Positions 53,173 through 60,765 of a stretch of DNA of 64,000 bases are shown here, one piece after another. The stretch spans positions 1,302,001 to 1,366,000 of the forward strand of contig NZ_JAKGTI010000001.1 of assembly GCF_021568695.1 (NCBI RefSeq), in the 5' to 3' direction. The notes below the pieces were generated by a model. That model did not search any database, was not told where the DNA came from, and saw only the letters and a list, made by a program, of their open reading frames with translations. The position numbers and the translations under genes were made by a program. The first letter of the stretch is position 1. Each line of letters opens with the position of its first letter. This DNA comes from Maritalea mediterranea (lineage in GTDB: Bacteria > Pseudomonadota > Alphaproteobacteria > Rhizobiales > Devosiaceae).

Positions 53173-53339
53173 ATGAACCTCACAATCGTGCCTCTGCATA
53201 ATTGGAGTTTAATAATCATATATAGCGAAAGGGCGCAATATTAACTGGAGTTAAATGGTCTACTTTAAAAATTTGCCTTGGAATGACGATCAGAGAGCAA
53301 AGGCCTTTTAGATAGTGCTTTAAAAACAAAGTGTTAAAG

Positions 53340-53353
53340 GATTCATTTGAATC
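53340..53353. promoter_or_regulatory. GATTCA-TT-TGAATC palindrome
   Basis: A perfect 14-bp inverted repeat in the AT-rich region upstream of the iron operon, ~170 bp before the fhuF-like start. Possible operator; no known consensus is claimed. Confidence 0.3.
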
Positions 53354-53427
53354 AGAATATGATAACCCAACCGACTTTTTCGGCGCTGTTTTGTGGGAAT
53401 AGGTATAAATTCAGAAAAATTTTTCCT

Positions 53428-53446
53428 GTTTAGAACCGGTCTAAAC
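53428..53446. promoter_or_regulatory. Irr-box-like iron control element (ICE)
   Basis: GTTTAGA and TCTAAAC are perfect 7-bp arms around ACCGG. The core TTTAGAA-N3-GTCTAAA differs at one base from the rhizobial Irr consensus TTTAGAA-N3-TTCTAAA as I recall it. It lies 257 bp upstream of the start of the iron operon in an otherwise gene-free, AT-rich ~430-bp region. Irr responds to haem/iron status in Rhizobiales, so control of the siderophore operon is a natural inference. The distance is long, so an intervening transcript or other promoter is possible. Confidence 0.6.
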
Positions 53447-53600
53447 TTCGGGGTCGTTTTTCCTCAAAAATTCCGTATTTTCAAATATTTACATAAGAAT
53501 TTCGACTCAATTTATAAGGCCGTTTCGTCGGGCAAGCCGATGAGGGGTTGGGCGCTTCAACAATCTCATTGGCCGGCGCGCAACCGGTGTTTTGGCGTGT

Positions 53601-54389
53601 TTACCAAGCCGTATACCCACCATCGATCACGAAGTTGGATCCGGTGACATAGCTGGAGGCCGGCGAGGCGAGATAGAGGGCGAGGCCCGCAATCTCGCGC
53701 GGAATACCAGCGCGGCCCATCGGGGTGCAAGACACGAATTTTTCGATGGCCTCTGGCGCTTTCTTTGTCCAGGCCTGATTAGGTTCTGTCATAAACAGGC
53801 CGGGGCTGATGCAATTGGCATTGATATTATATTGCGCCCAATCGACGGCCAGCGCCTTGGTGAAATGAATGATCGCCGCCTTTCCAGCTTCATAATGGCG
53901 ACCCGCCACGCCCTGATTGATGATCATCCCGGAAATGGAGCCCATATTGATGATGCGTCCACCTTTACCACGGGCAATCATCGCTTGCCCGATCAAACGA
54001 GTCATTAAAAAGCAATGATCGACATTAAGCGCAAAACCTTCGCGCCATTCATCATCATTGGTTTCTTCTATTGTTGTGTTGGGTTTACGGCCTCCAACAT
54101 TGTTGACCAGAATGTCAACGCCGCCTGGCAGGGCAAGGGCCTCTTCTGCCGCGCGCTTACATTCTGCGGGCAGGGTGATGTCTGCCACAATCACATTCGC
54201 CTTGGCCCCTTTGGCTGCAATGTCAGCAGCAGTTTGCTGCAAGCTGGCCTCGCCCCGCCCGACCAACACGATCTCGGCCCCCGCATCAGCATAGGCAAGT
54301 GCGATCTCCCGTCCAAGGCCGCGGCTGCCGCCGGTGATGAGCGCCCGCTGGCCGGTGAGTTGGAAATCGTCGAAAATTGAGGGTGACAT
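53601..54389 (-). CDS. SDR family oxidoreductase (gluconate 5-dehydrogenase-like)
   Basis: 262 residues. Cofactor motif TGGSRGLG, NNVGG in place of NNAG, catalytic Ser in GSISGM and Y-x3-K in HYEAGKAA. ISPGLFMTEPN and DGGYTAW complete the classical SDR fold. Similar proteins reduce or oxidise sugar acids (5-keto-gluconate, 2-keto-3-deoxy acids). Single gene; no catabolic partner is adjacent, and the strand is the same as the iron operon but separated by ~430 bp. Confidence 0.87.
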   Translation of the reverse strand: MSPSIFDDFQLTGQRALITGGSRGLGREIALAYADAGAEIVLVGRGEASLQQTAADIAAKGAKANVIVADITLPAECKRAAEEALALPGGVDILVNNVGGRKPNTTIEETNDDEWREGFALNVDHCFLMTRLIGQAMIARGKGGRIINMGSISGMIINQGVAGRHYEAGKAAIIHFTKALAVDWAQYNINANCISPGLFMTEPNQAWTKKAPEAIEKFVSCTPMGRAGIPREIAGLALYLASPASSYVTGSNFVIDGGYTAW

Positions 54390-54898
54390 AAGGAACTCCG
54401 TGAAAGGTCGCCTGACGACAGGCGCAAGTCGTGTTGGGTTGGTTCTTTCACAGTGCCTGTCTTATCTCAATGAAACAAGTGTTTTAAAGACCAATTAAAA
54501 ACCTTTGCCACATTTCCACATGGAAGTGGCGGGAACAGCGAACTAATGTTGGATGCCAGTGCGCCAAAAAGACGATAGCTTCCAGCCCAGAGCTAAAAGC
54601 GATAGGACAATGTCTCGAGCGCGCTGATGGCTGGCACAACGTCAGCGGGTCCCGAAGAAAAAAACGCTCTTAATCGAATTCATGGTGTATAAATAGTTAA
54701 AATAATCAACAGGATAGGATCGATGCACGCCGAGGTTTGGTCAAAATCACCATAATTTTGACGCGGGAGTGCACAAATTGTGTCCAAAATGCAACATGGT
54801 CAGCAGAACAGACATTTCACGCGCCAAAAACTGAAATCTTAACTTGTATGTTTTCCTTTCATGGGTAGTTTGTGTCTTGCGAATCCATGCATGGAATC
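54390..54898. other. Long upstream region of the porin gene
   Basis: About 510 bp with no credible gene. It contains an 8-bp inverted repeat, GTCAAAAT...ATTTTGAC at 54740-54762 (7-bp spacer), and a 12-bp palindrome, TCCATGCATGGA at 54884-54895. Both lie upstream of the structured leader and are candidates for regulator binding. Confidence 0.4.
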
Positions 54899-54977
54899 GT
54901 TTGTCGGTCGCGAATGCGACGTCAAACACACCCTCATAAGTGTGGTCGCGTTTCGACAAACAGCCGGAACAACCGGC
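54899..54977 (+). ncRNA. Multi-stem structured 5' leader of the porin gene
   Basis: Four stems can be drawn by eye. An outer 8-bp stem GTTTGTCG (54899-54906) with CGACAAAC (54954-54961) encloses GTCGC-GAAT-GCGAC (54907-54920) and CACAC...GTGTG (54927-54944), making a three-way junction. A fourth hairpin, GCCGG-AACAA-CCGGC (54963-54977), follows at once. All lie within 120 bp before the porin ATG. It could be a 5'-stabilised leader, an sRNA target or a regulatory RNA; this is not matched to any known family. Confidence 0.5.
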
Positions 54978-55014
54978 AAAAATGAAAAACAAACTGATTT
55001 TGGAGGTCAGTACT

Positions 55015-56241
55015 ATGAAAATTAAGAGCCTATTTCTCGGTTCTGCAGCAGCTGTAGCGCTTTCTTCAGGCGCAATGGCCGCTGATCCAATCGGCGTTGC
55101 TTTGGACACATGTTCATTGCTCGGCATCACTGGTTTGACAGTTTCTTCAGACAGCAACTGCTTGAAGTTCTCTGGCGAAGTTTCTTATGAATTCGTTTAT
55201 GACTTGAGCTATGATGCAGCTGGCCCAGACGATGATGACGATTCATCTTCAGAGTTCGGTTGGGAATTCACCATGGAAGCTACAGCAGACAGTGACTTCG
55301 GTCCTGCTAAAGCTGTTGTGACCTTGGAGCAAGAAGACGGTTTGACAACATCTGACGATGTTCGTATCACAGAAGCGTTTGTTTCTATTGGTGACCAAAC
55401 TGTTATCACTGCTGGTAACACTGGCTCAATCGCCAATGAAGATGACGACGAGTCATTTGGCTACTTCGAAGTTGGGTTTGCCGACATCGATGGCCGCACC
55501 TTCCCAGGTGGTGAATACAACATCGGTGGTCACGTGATCCAAGTGTCGCACGACGTTGGTAACGGTGTTTCTGTTTCTGTCGGTCTTGAGCACCTTGAAG
55601 GCGCCAACAGCGGTGGTAACTTTGGTTCTTTGGTAGGTGTTGTTGCTGCCGATCAGGACTGGGGTACAGCTCACTTTACAGTTGTTGCTGATGACGTTTT
55701 GCGTGATGGTGATGGCGTGAGCCCTTGGATTGTTCACACAGGTGCAACATTCAACGCTACTGACGAACTGAAGTTGCGCGCAGCTGCTTGGTTCGAAGAC
55801 AATGGCACAACAAACATGTGGGCCGTTTTGGGTGCTTCTGAGTACACCTTCGATATGTTCACTTTGGCTGTAGCAGCCGGTGCAGAGAGCGCAGCAACAG
55901 AGCGTTGGTGGGCAGAGCTTAGCGGTAGTGCAGATGTAACTGACGGTGTTTCATTGACTGCAGCTTACATGTACGACAGCGTCGACAACTCAGTTTCAGA
56001 TACTTACACACAGTCATTCGCTGCTGAAATGTCAGCAGACGTCTCTGACAACTTGACAGCGACATTCGGTGTTGAGCATGTGATCACAACCGTAACTGGT
56101 ACAAGCACTGACGACACAGACATTTCTGCTGAGTTGGCTTGGGCACCAGGTGGTGGCTATGACGCCTCTATCGGTCTGACAGCTGACACAGACGGTGACG
56201 ACACTCGTGTGACTGCTGAATTCTCTAAAGCATTCGAATAA
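55015..56241 (+). CDS. Outer-membrane porin (Rhizobiales Porin_2-like)
   Basis: 408 residues. Signal peptide MKIKSLFLGSAAAVALSSGAMA, as in rhizobial porins. The mature protein is Ser/Thr/Asp-rich with alternating beta strands, an early Cys pair (DTCSLLG...SNCLKF) and acidic loops (a run of Asp near residue 75), consistent with a trimeric beta-barrel. Codon choice (GCT, GTT, TCT, ACA, TTG) differs sharply from its neighbours, as expected for very high expression. GGAGG lies 8 bases before the ATG at 55015; upstream in-frame codons at 54940 and 54982 fall in or just after the leader. A textbook terminator follows. Confidence 0.85.
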   Translation: MKIKSLFLGSAAAVALSSGAMAADPIGVALDTCSLLGITGLTVSSDSNCLKFSGEVSYEFVYDLSYDAAGPDDDDDSSSEFGWEFTMEATADSDFGPAKAVVTLEQEDGLTTSDDVRITEAFVSIGDQTVITAGNTGSIANEDDDESFGYFEVGFADIDGRTFPGGEYNIGGHVIQVSHDVGNGVSVSVGLEHLEGANSGGNFGSLVGVVAADQDWGTAHFTVVADDVLRDGDGVSPWIVHTGATFNATDELKLRAAAWFEDNGTTNMWAVLGASEYTFDMFTLAVAAGAESAATERWWAELSGSADVTDGVSLTAAYMYDSVDNSVSDTYTQSFAAEMSADVSDNLTATFGVEHVITTVTGTSTDDTDISAELAWAPGGGYDASIGLTADTDGDDTRVTAEFSKAFE

Positions 56242-56264
56242 GTCTTACCGACTTTTCAATGTGG

Positions 56265-56293
56265 AAGGCCCGGCATCTGCCGGGCCTTTTTTT
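56265..56293 (+). terminator. Rho-independent terminator of the porin gene
   Basis: A 10-bp GC-rich stem, AAGGCCCGGC / GCCGGGCCTT, with an ATCT loop followed by an unbroken run of T (56287-56293). The strongest intrinsic terminator in the window. Confidence 0.95.
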
Positions 56294-56453
56294 ATGAAAA
56301 ATTGGCGATATTAGGCTGATTAGTCGAAAAAATATCTGGTTCTTTCAATTAGAAGCATTACACTCCGGCGTCGAGAAGGGTGCGCCTTGCCTCGGGGTTT
56401 GTTTCAAATGAGGCCGAGGTCGTGCGATAACTAATGTTGCGGGGAAATTGCTT

Positions 56454-59000
56454 GTGAAGTGGGTGAAGTATTTTGTCATCAGTGCAGTCAGTGTAGTTAC
56501 GACTGGCGGTGCGACGGCATCGTCGCATAATGGGATCGAACTGAGGCCTGTAGCCGTTGACACTGAGATGAACTTATCGGGCAACCCGTTCCACGATGGT
56601 GTGCGGTCCACGCGTGCAGAGTATGACCAAACACTCTTTAGTCAAAACAACGCGTTAGAATTATTTCCTCATAAAGTGATTCAACAAACGGGCCATGTGT
56701 TGCGGGTTGCTCAGGCGGAGACAGCGACGCAAGAGCCCTTCACGTTTACAGCTAGAAAACGAGAAGATGGTACCCGCGTGTTTGAAGGTTTTGTGCCTGA
56801 CGAAGCCATGCTGACCAATCTGGCAGACCAGGGGACGCTTGAATTGGAGATTGCGCCTGGCGCACCCGCACAATTCGAAGAATTTGTTGCGCTTGGAAAC
56901 TCTATTCTCACGGGGTTAGAGCAGGGCACCTTGGCGTTTACCGGCGCGCAATGGGTTTTGGCCGGCGAAGCCAGCAGCTTCGAAATCAAGCAGGACCTGC
57001 TTGAACAGATCGAGGCCGCCGGTTTTGATGAGGAACGTTGGTCAATTGACATCAGCTCCCCACCGAAAGTGGCGGCCCCCTATTTATTCTCTGCGGAAAA
57101 AATGCTGAACGGCGACTTGTCAGCCAATGGTTATGCGCCCGCAAAGAACCTGATCGACCAATGGGCAGATGAATATGGTTGGCGGGCCCAACTGCAATTG
57201 GGAGCTGGCGCCCCGGACCAGTTCGCGAACCATGCTGAGATCGGCCTTGAGGCGCTTACCAAACTCGATGCCGGGCGGCTAAGCTTGGTTGATGGCCAAT
57301 GGTCACTTATCGGTCGTGCGCCGTCCGACGAGCTATTGGCGCAAATTCTCAATATTTTAGCGCCCGCGAGCGATGCCTATCTGGTGGATGTACAAATTGT
57401 GCCGCCTATCGAAGAACTGTCGCTGCAACTTCAAAAAGATGAGGCGGGACAATTTGAATGGTTCGGCTATCTGGCTGATGAAACCTATTGGGAACAGGCC
57501 AATGATTTGCCGGTTGCCAAGGACAATTTGCTGCCCGAACGCGACCAATTTCATAACATGATTCAATTGGGTGTGGACGCCCTCAAGCTGTTGAATTCCG
57601 GGGAGATTATTCACGCGGGGGGACAGTGGAGTATCTCGGGTGAAGCGCCCGACCGCGCCGTAATGTCTGCCGTCAAGCTGATGGTTGAAAACGGGCCACT
57701 TGGCTCGTGGTATACCACATTAAACACACCACCAGTGCAGGCAGAAGTTGTTTCATCTGCTGAAAATGCAACCATAACCGACGCAGAGGCGAGCAACCAA
57801 GAAGAGGCGGCCGCTGTTGACCAAGAGGTGGAGGCGGCAGATGAAACACCGCCTGCAGCGACTGCCACAGAAACGGTCGATGCCGCATCCGTAGACGGCG
57901 AAGCGCCCTTGGATGCTGGCCAAGACGCAGGTGAAGAGAACGCTTCAAATGAAGTGAATGAACAACCGATAGATGATCAAGGCCTTGCCGAAGAGGGGGC
58001 AGCCGAGACGGACACAATTGAAACAGCCACTGAAGCTGAAACTGCAGAGGATGATGACGCTGCCGCCGCCGCTTCGGATGCAACCATGGAAGAAAATGTG
58101 TCGTCTGAAAGCGACGAAACGAGCTCGACACAAGAGACTTATGCGTCGCCAAGTGATGGCGCTGTCGCGGAAGATCAATTGCAAAATGAAACGGCGGATT
58201 TGGCTGACCAGCCAGAGACGGATGAGAAGCCGGCGGCCACTGAATCGGATAGCGATGCCGCTGCGCCCCTAGAGCAGCGGGACGCGCCGCAACCAGAATT
58301 TGAAACTCAGATCATCAAAACTGCAGATGGTGTTTTTGTTTCGGGGCATGTGCCCGACGCGGCCGCGGGCTACGCGCTCGAATTGAGCCTGGGCGATGCG
58401 ACACGCCTGGACGTTGAGCCGAGTGCAGGCGCACCCGAGCGCTTTTTGGCTGAGGCACTCACCATCACCGAAGCGTTGTCTGCCGCCGAAAGTGGCGAGG
58501 CAGAATTGGAAAATGGGAACTGGACCATTACCGCCAAAGCAAACAGCTTTGCGGCGGAAGACCAATTGACGACATCTCTCGGCAGTCTGTCCAACGCACG
58601 CGTGACCATCGACATGCCGCCAGCCCACAAATTGTGCAACGCCAATGTGGAACAATTAATTGCCGAGCAGGCAATTTTGTTCCAATCTGGCAGCGCCCGT
58701 ATAACGCCAGGATCTCGAACAGTTCTGGAACAGATCGCAGAGGAATTGGCCAATTGCCCGCAGTCTATTGTTGAGGTTGAGGGGCACACTGATTCGGATG
58801 GTGATGACCTCGTCAACCTGTCCTTGTCTGTGCAACGGGCTGAAACGGTGGTGAGCGAACTGGTGGAAATGGGGGTTGAGGCTACACGCCTCTATGCGCT
58901 TGGCTTTGGTGAGACGTTGCCGATCGCTGACAACAACACCAGCGTCGGAAAAGCGCAGAACCGTCGCATTGTGTTTACAGTGCGGCCCTCGCTGGAGTAG
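56454..59000 (+). CDS. OmpA-family protein with four BON-like repeats and an acidic linker
   Basis: About 848 residues. A signal peptide (YFVISAVSVVTTGGATA) is followed by three ~105-residue repeats, a ~170-residue linker extremely rich in Glu/Asp/Ala/Thr, a fourth repeat, and a C-terminal OmpA-like peptidoglycan-binding domain (QSGSARITPGSRTVLEQIAEEL, EGHTDSDGDD, NRRIVF). Each repeat has the pattern G.VPDEA....L, GAP..F...A..G...L..L..G.....G.W...GEA. The protein probably links the outer membrane or a periplasmic partner to peptidoglycan. GTG 56454 is a likely start, with TTG 56448 possible. It leads a small operon with a 39-aa peptide and an HHH protein. Confidence 0.82.
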   Translation: MKWVKYFVISAVSVVTTGGATASSHNGIELRPVAVDTEMNLSGNPFHDGVRSTRAEYDQTLFSQNNALELFPHKVIQQTGHVLRVAQAETATQEPFTFTARKREDGTRVFEGFVPDEAMLTNLADQGTLELEIAPGAPAQFEEFVALGNSILTGLEQGTLAFTGAQWVLAGEASSFEIKQDLLEQIEAAGFDEERWSIDISSPPKVAAPYLFSAEKMLNGDLSANGYAPAKNLIDQWADEYGWRAQLQLGAGAPDQFANHAEIGLEALTKLDAGRLSLVDGQWSLIGRAPSDELLAQILNILAPASDAYLVDVQIVPPIEELSLQLQKDEAGQFEWFGYLADETYWEQANDLPVAKDNLLPERDQFHNMIQLGVDALKLLNSGEIIHAGGQWSISGEAPDRAVMSAVKLMVENGPLGSWYTTLNTPPVQAEVVSSAENATITDAEASNQEEAAAVDQEVEAADETPPAATATETVDAASVDGEAPLDAGQDAGEENASNEVNEQPIDDQGLAEEGAAETDTIETATEAETAEDDDAAAAASDATMEENVSSESDETSSTQETYASPSDGAVAEDQLQNETADLADQPETDEKPAATESDSDAAAPLEQRDAPQPEFETQIIKTADGVFVSGHVPDAAAGYALELSLGDATRLDVEPSAGAPERFLAEALTITEALSAAESGEAELENGNWTITAKANSFAAEDQLTTSLGSLSNARVTIDMPPAHKLCNANVEQLIAEQAILFQSGSARITPGSRTVLEQIAEELANCPQSIVEVEGHTDSDGDDLVNLSLSVQRAETVVSELVEMGVEATRLYALGFGETLPIADNNTSVGKAQNRRIVFTVRPSLE

Positions 59001-59024
59001 ATTGCTGAAAAAAGGGAGGGTCAG

Positions 59025-59144
59025 ATGTTTTTCCAAACCATTGGATTTCTGATTTCACAATATTGGTTATATTTCGGCCTAGCATTGATTATCGGCATAC
59101 TAACCGGCTGGTTCAGCGTTTCCGTTGAACAGAATAAAGAGTGA
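59025..59144 (+). CDS. 39-residue single-helix membrane peptide
   Basis: ATG at 59025 is preceded by a strong GGGAGG, and the frame runs to TGA at 59142-59144. The product starts MFFQTIGFLIS and contains one hydrophobic helix (roughly residues 11-32, LYFGLALIIGILTGWFSVSV) with a charged EQNKE tail, giving an N-out or N-in small membrane protein. It lies 24 bp after the OmpA-family gene and 13 bp before the HHH protein gene, so it is likely co-translated with them. Function unknown. Confidence 0.7.
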   Translation: MFFQTIGFLISQYWLYFGLALIIGILTGWFSVSVEQNKE

Positions 59145-59157
59145 TCAGGAGGACATG

Positions 59158-59760
59158 ATGACACCACATTTGATCGAAATTGTCCTGTTGATGCTGGCCT
59201 TTTTTCTTTTAGGCTGCTTGATCGGTTATTATCTGCGACGGTGGACGACAGGGAACGAGACTGCATCTGAACCTGCGCCGAATGTGACCCCGCCAAACCG
59301 GGAAGCCGAAAAGAGCGCGACAAATGAAAATGCGCCATCCTCGGCACCTGTAACGTCATCCGCCAGCGAGTCCGTGGTGGAAAAAACAGCGCCTGCTGCC
59401 AAACCAAAGTCGCCTGCTAAAAAGCCCGCCCAAAAGGCACCTGCGAAGAAGGCGGAGGCCAAGACCTCCGCCAAGAAAACAGCGGCCAAAGCACCCGCAC
59501 CCAAAAAGGCCGAGGATGCGCCCGAACTCTTGTCAGCGCCGCGTGATGGGAAGAAAGATGATCTGAAAAAGATCAAAGGCATCGGGCCGAAAATTGAGAC
59601 TATTCTGAATGAAAAGGGCATCTATCATTTCGATCAGATTGCCTCTTGGAAGCGAAAAGATGTGAACACGATGGACGAAGCACTGTCGTTCAAAGGACGC
59701 ATCGATCGCGAAGAATGGGTGAAACAGGCCAAAGCGTTGGCAAAAGCCGACACGGCATAA
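59158..59760 (+). CDS. Membrane-anchored Lys/Ala/Pro-rich protein with C-terminal helix-hairpin-helix domain
   Basis: 200 residues. One N-terminal membrane helix (residues ~5-25), a ~100-residue low-complexity linker with histone-H1-like AKK/PAKK repeats, then a C-terminal ~60-residue domain beginning DLKKIKGIGPKIETILNEKGI, the HHH-like element also found fused to NuoE and ribosomal L21 in Alphaproteobacteria. The basic linker could bind nucleic acid or acidic partners such as the OmpA protein's linker. ATG 59158 is five bases from AGGAGG; ATG 59155 is too close to it. Confidence 0.8.
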   Translation: MTPHLIEIVLLMLAFFLLGCLIGYYLRRWTTGNETASEPAPNVTPPNREAEKSATNENAPSSAPVTSSASESVVEKTAPAAKPKSPAKKPAQKAPAKKAEAKTSAKKTAAKAPAPKKAEDAPELLSAPRDGKKDDLKKIKGIGPKIETILNEKGIYHFDQIASWKRKDVNTMDEALSFKGRIDREEWVKQAKALAKADTA

Positions 59761-59773
59761 ATTGCAGCAGGCG

Positions 59774-59793
59774 GCGCGGCAACCTAGCCGCGC
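59774..59793. terminator. Hairpin at convergent gene ends
   Basis: GCGCGGC (59774-59780) and GCCGCGC (59787-59793) around a 6-nt loop, followed by TTCTT on the plus strand. Serves the HHH gene and overlaps the last codons of the minus-strand alpha/beta-hydrolase-fold gene. Confidence 0.6.
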
Positions 59794-60713
59794 TTCTTGT
59801 GCCACTTGCAGGTGTGTAACACAAAGTCAGCAATGACACCCAGTTCATCGGCACCCTCTAAAAGGGCAGGTGAACCTTCACCTTTTATTTCGTAGTTCAG
59901 CGCTTCGGGGCGTTTCTTGCACATCATCTGAAACACTTCCGCCCGCAGCAAATCTGTATGTTGAGTGCGGATCAATAGAATGGGCATTTTGCCAAGGGCA
60001 TCAAAAAGGTGCCAATTGGCCTGCAAGACATCGTCATTGTCAAACGCATTGAGTTGATCTGCCAGCCGCATGTCAAACCGCGGTTCCAGCCGCGCTTTGG
60101 GGGTTGGCACATGGGTGCGTGCACCGATTTGGTCCAACGTGCCATCGCCGAGATTGGGATAATCCACACGCAAAATGCGCCGCAATGAGTCCCGAATGGC
60201 GTTCTGACCGCGCAATTTACTGAGATAGGCGAGATTGTTGCGTAAACGCACCAAACCGCGCGCATTGATAATGGGTCCGGCATCACAAAGGATGGCACCA
60301 GCGATCACGCTGGGGTGCTGCGCCGCCAAAGCCATAATCACTTGTCCACCATGGCCCTGGCCGAACCAAATGGCGTCATCAATGCCCAGAGCGCGGCAAA
60401 ACTCGGCCATGTCGGAGGCGTCTTGCAGGGTAGAATAGGGGCGATGGCGACGTTCCTTGCGGGCGTGGCCCCGGCCAATCAGATCGACGCGGATAATGGG
60501 CCAGTTGCGCTTGGCAAAGCTGGAGAACTGATCCGCAAATGCGGCGAAATCCGACATGTTGCGTTGATAGCCTGCCAGACAAATGAGGGGCAATTTTTGA
60601 GGATCATCAAAATCCCCTTGGACGTGATAGGCAATTTGGCGCGCGCCCGCCCCACAAGTGAGCAAGTGAACGGGCGGCTCTGAATTAGCCTGCTGCGCGG
60701 GTAACTGGTCCAT
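59784..60713 (-). CDS. Alpha/beta-hydrolase-fold protein without catalytic Ser and His
   Basis: 309 residues with the alpha/beta-hydrolase pattern (LPLICLAGYQRN, IIRVDLIGRGHA, DMAEFCRALGIDDAIWFGQGHGGQVIMALAAQHP, MPILLIRTQHTD). At the nucleophile elbow the usual G-x-S-x-G-G reads GQGHGG (118-123), so the Ser position (120) is Gly. The C-terminal GH.P motif that supplies the catalytic His reads GEGSPAL. Both losses suggest a non-catalytic or altered member. It is alone on its strand, 52 bp from the transglycosylase stop. Confidence 0.78.
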   Translation of the reverse strand: MDQLPAQQANSEPPVHLLTCGAGARQIAYHVQGDFDDPQKLPLICLAGYQRNMSDFAAFADQFSSFAKRNWPIIRVDLIGRGHARKERRHRPYSTLQDASDMAEFCRALGIDDAIWFGQGHGGQVIMALAAQHPSVIAGAILCDAGPIINARGLVRLRNNLAYLSKLRGQNAIRDSLRRILRVDYPNLGDGTLDQIGARTHVPTPKARLEPRFDMRLADQLNAFDNDDVLQANWHLFDALGKMPILLIRTQHTDLLRAEVFQMMCKKRPEALNYEIKGEGSPALLEGADELGVIADFVLHTCKWHKKRG

Positions 60714-60765
60714 AGTTTGGATATATCAGCTTTTCCGTCTATCGGACAATAAGGAGCAGGTCCAA

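Noticed and set aside
53592-54008. 138-codon plus-strand frame opposite the SDR gene end
   Set aside because: Antisense of a clear SDR gene with no recognisable product.
54747-55157. 136-codon minus-strand frame across the porin leader and start
   Set aside because: Overlaps the porin signal-peptide region in antisense; the region is better explained by the leader structure and promoter.
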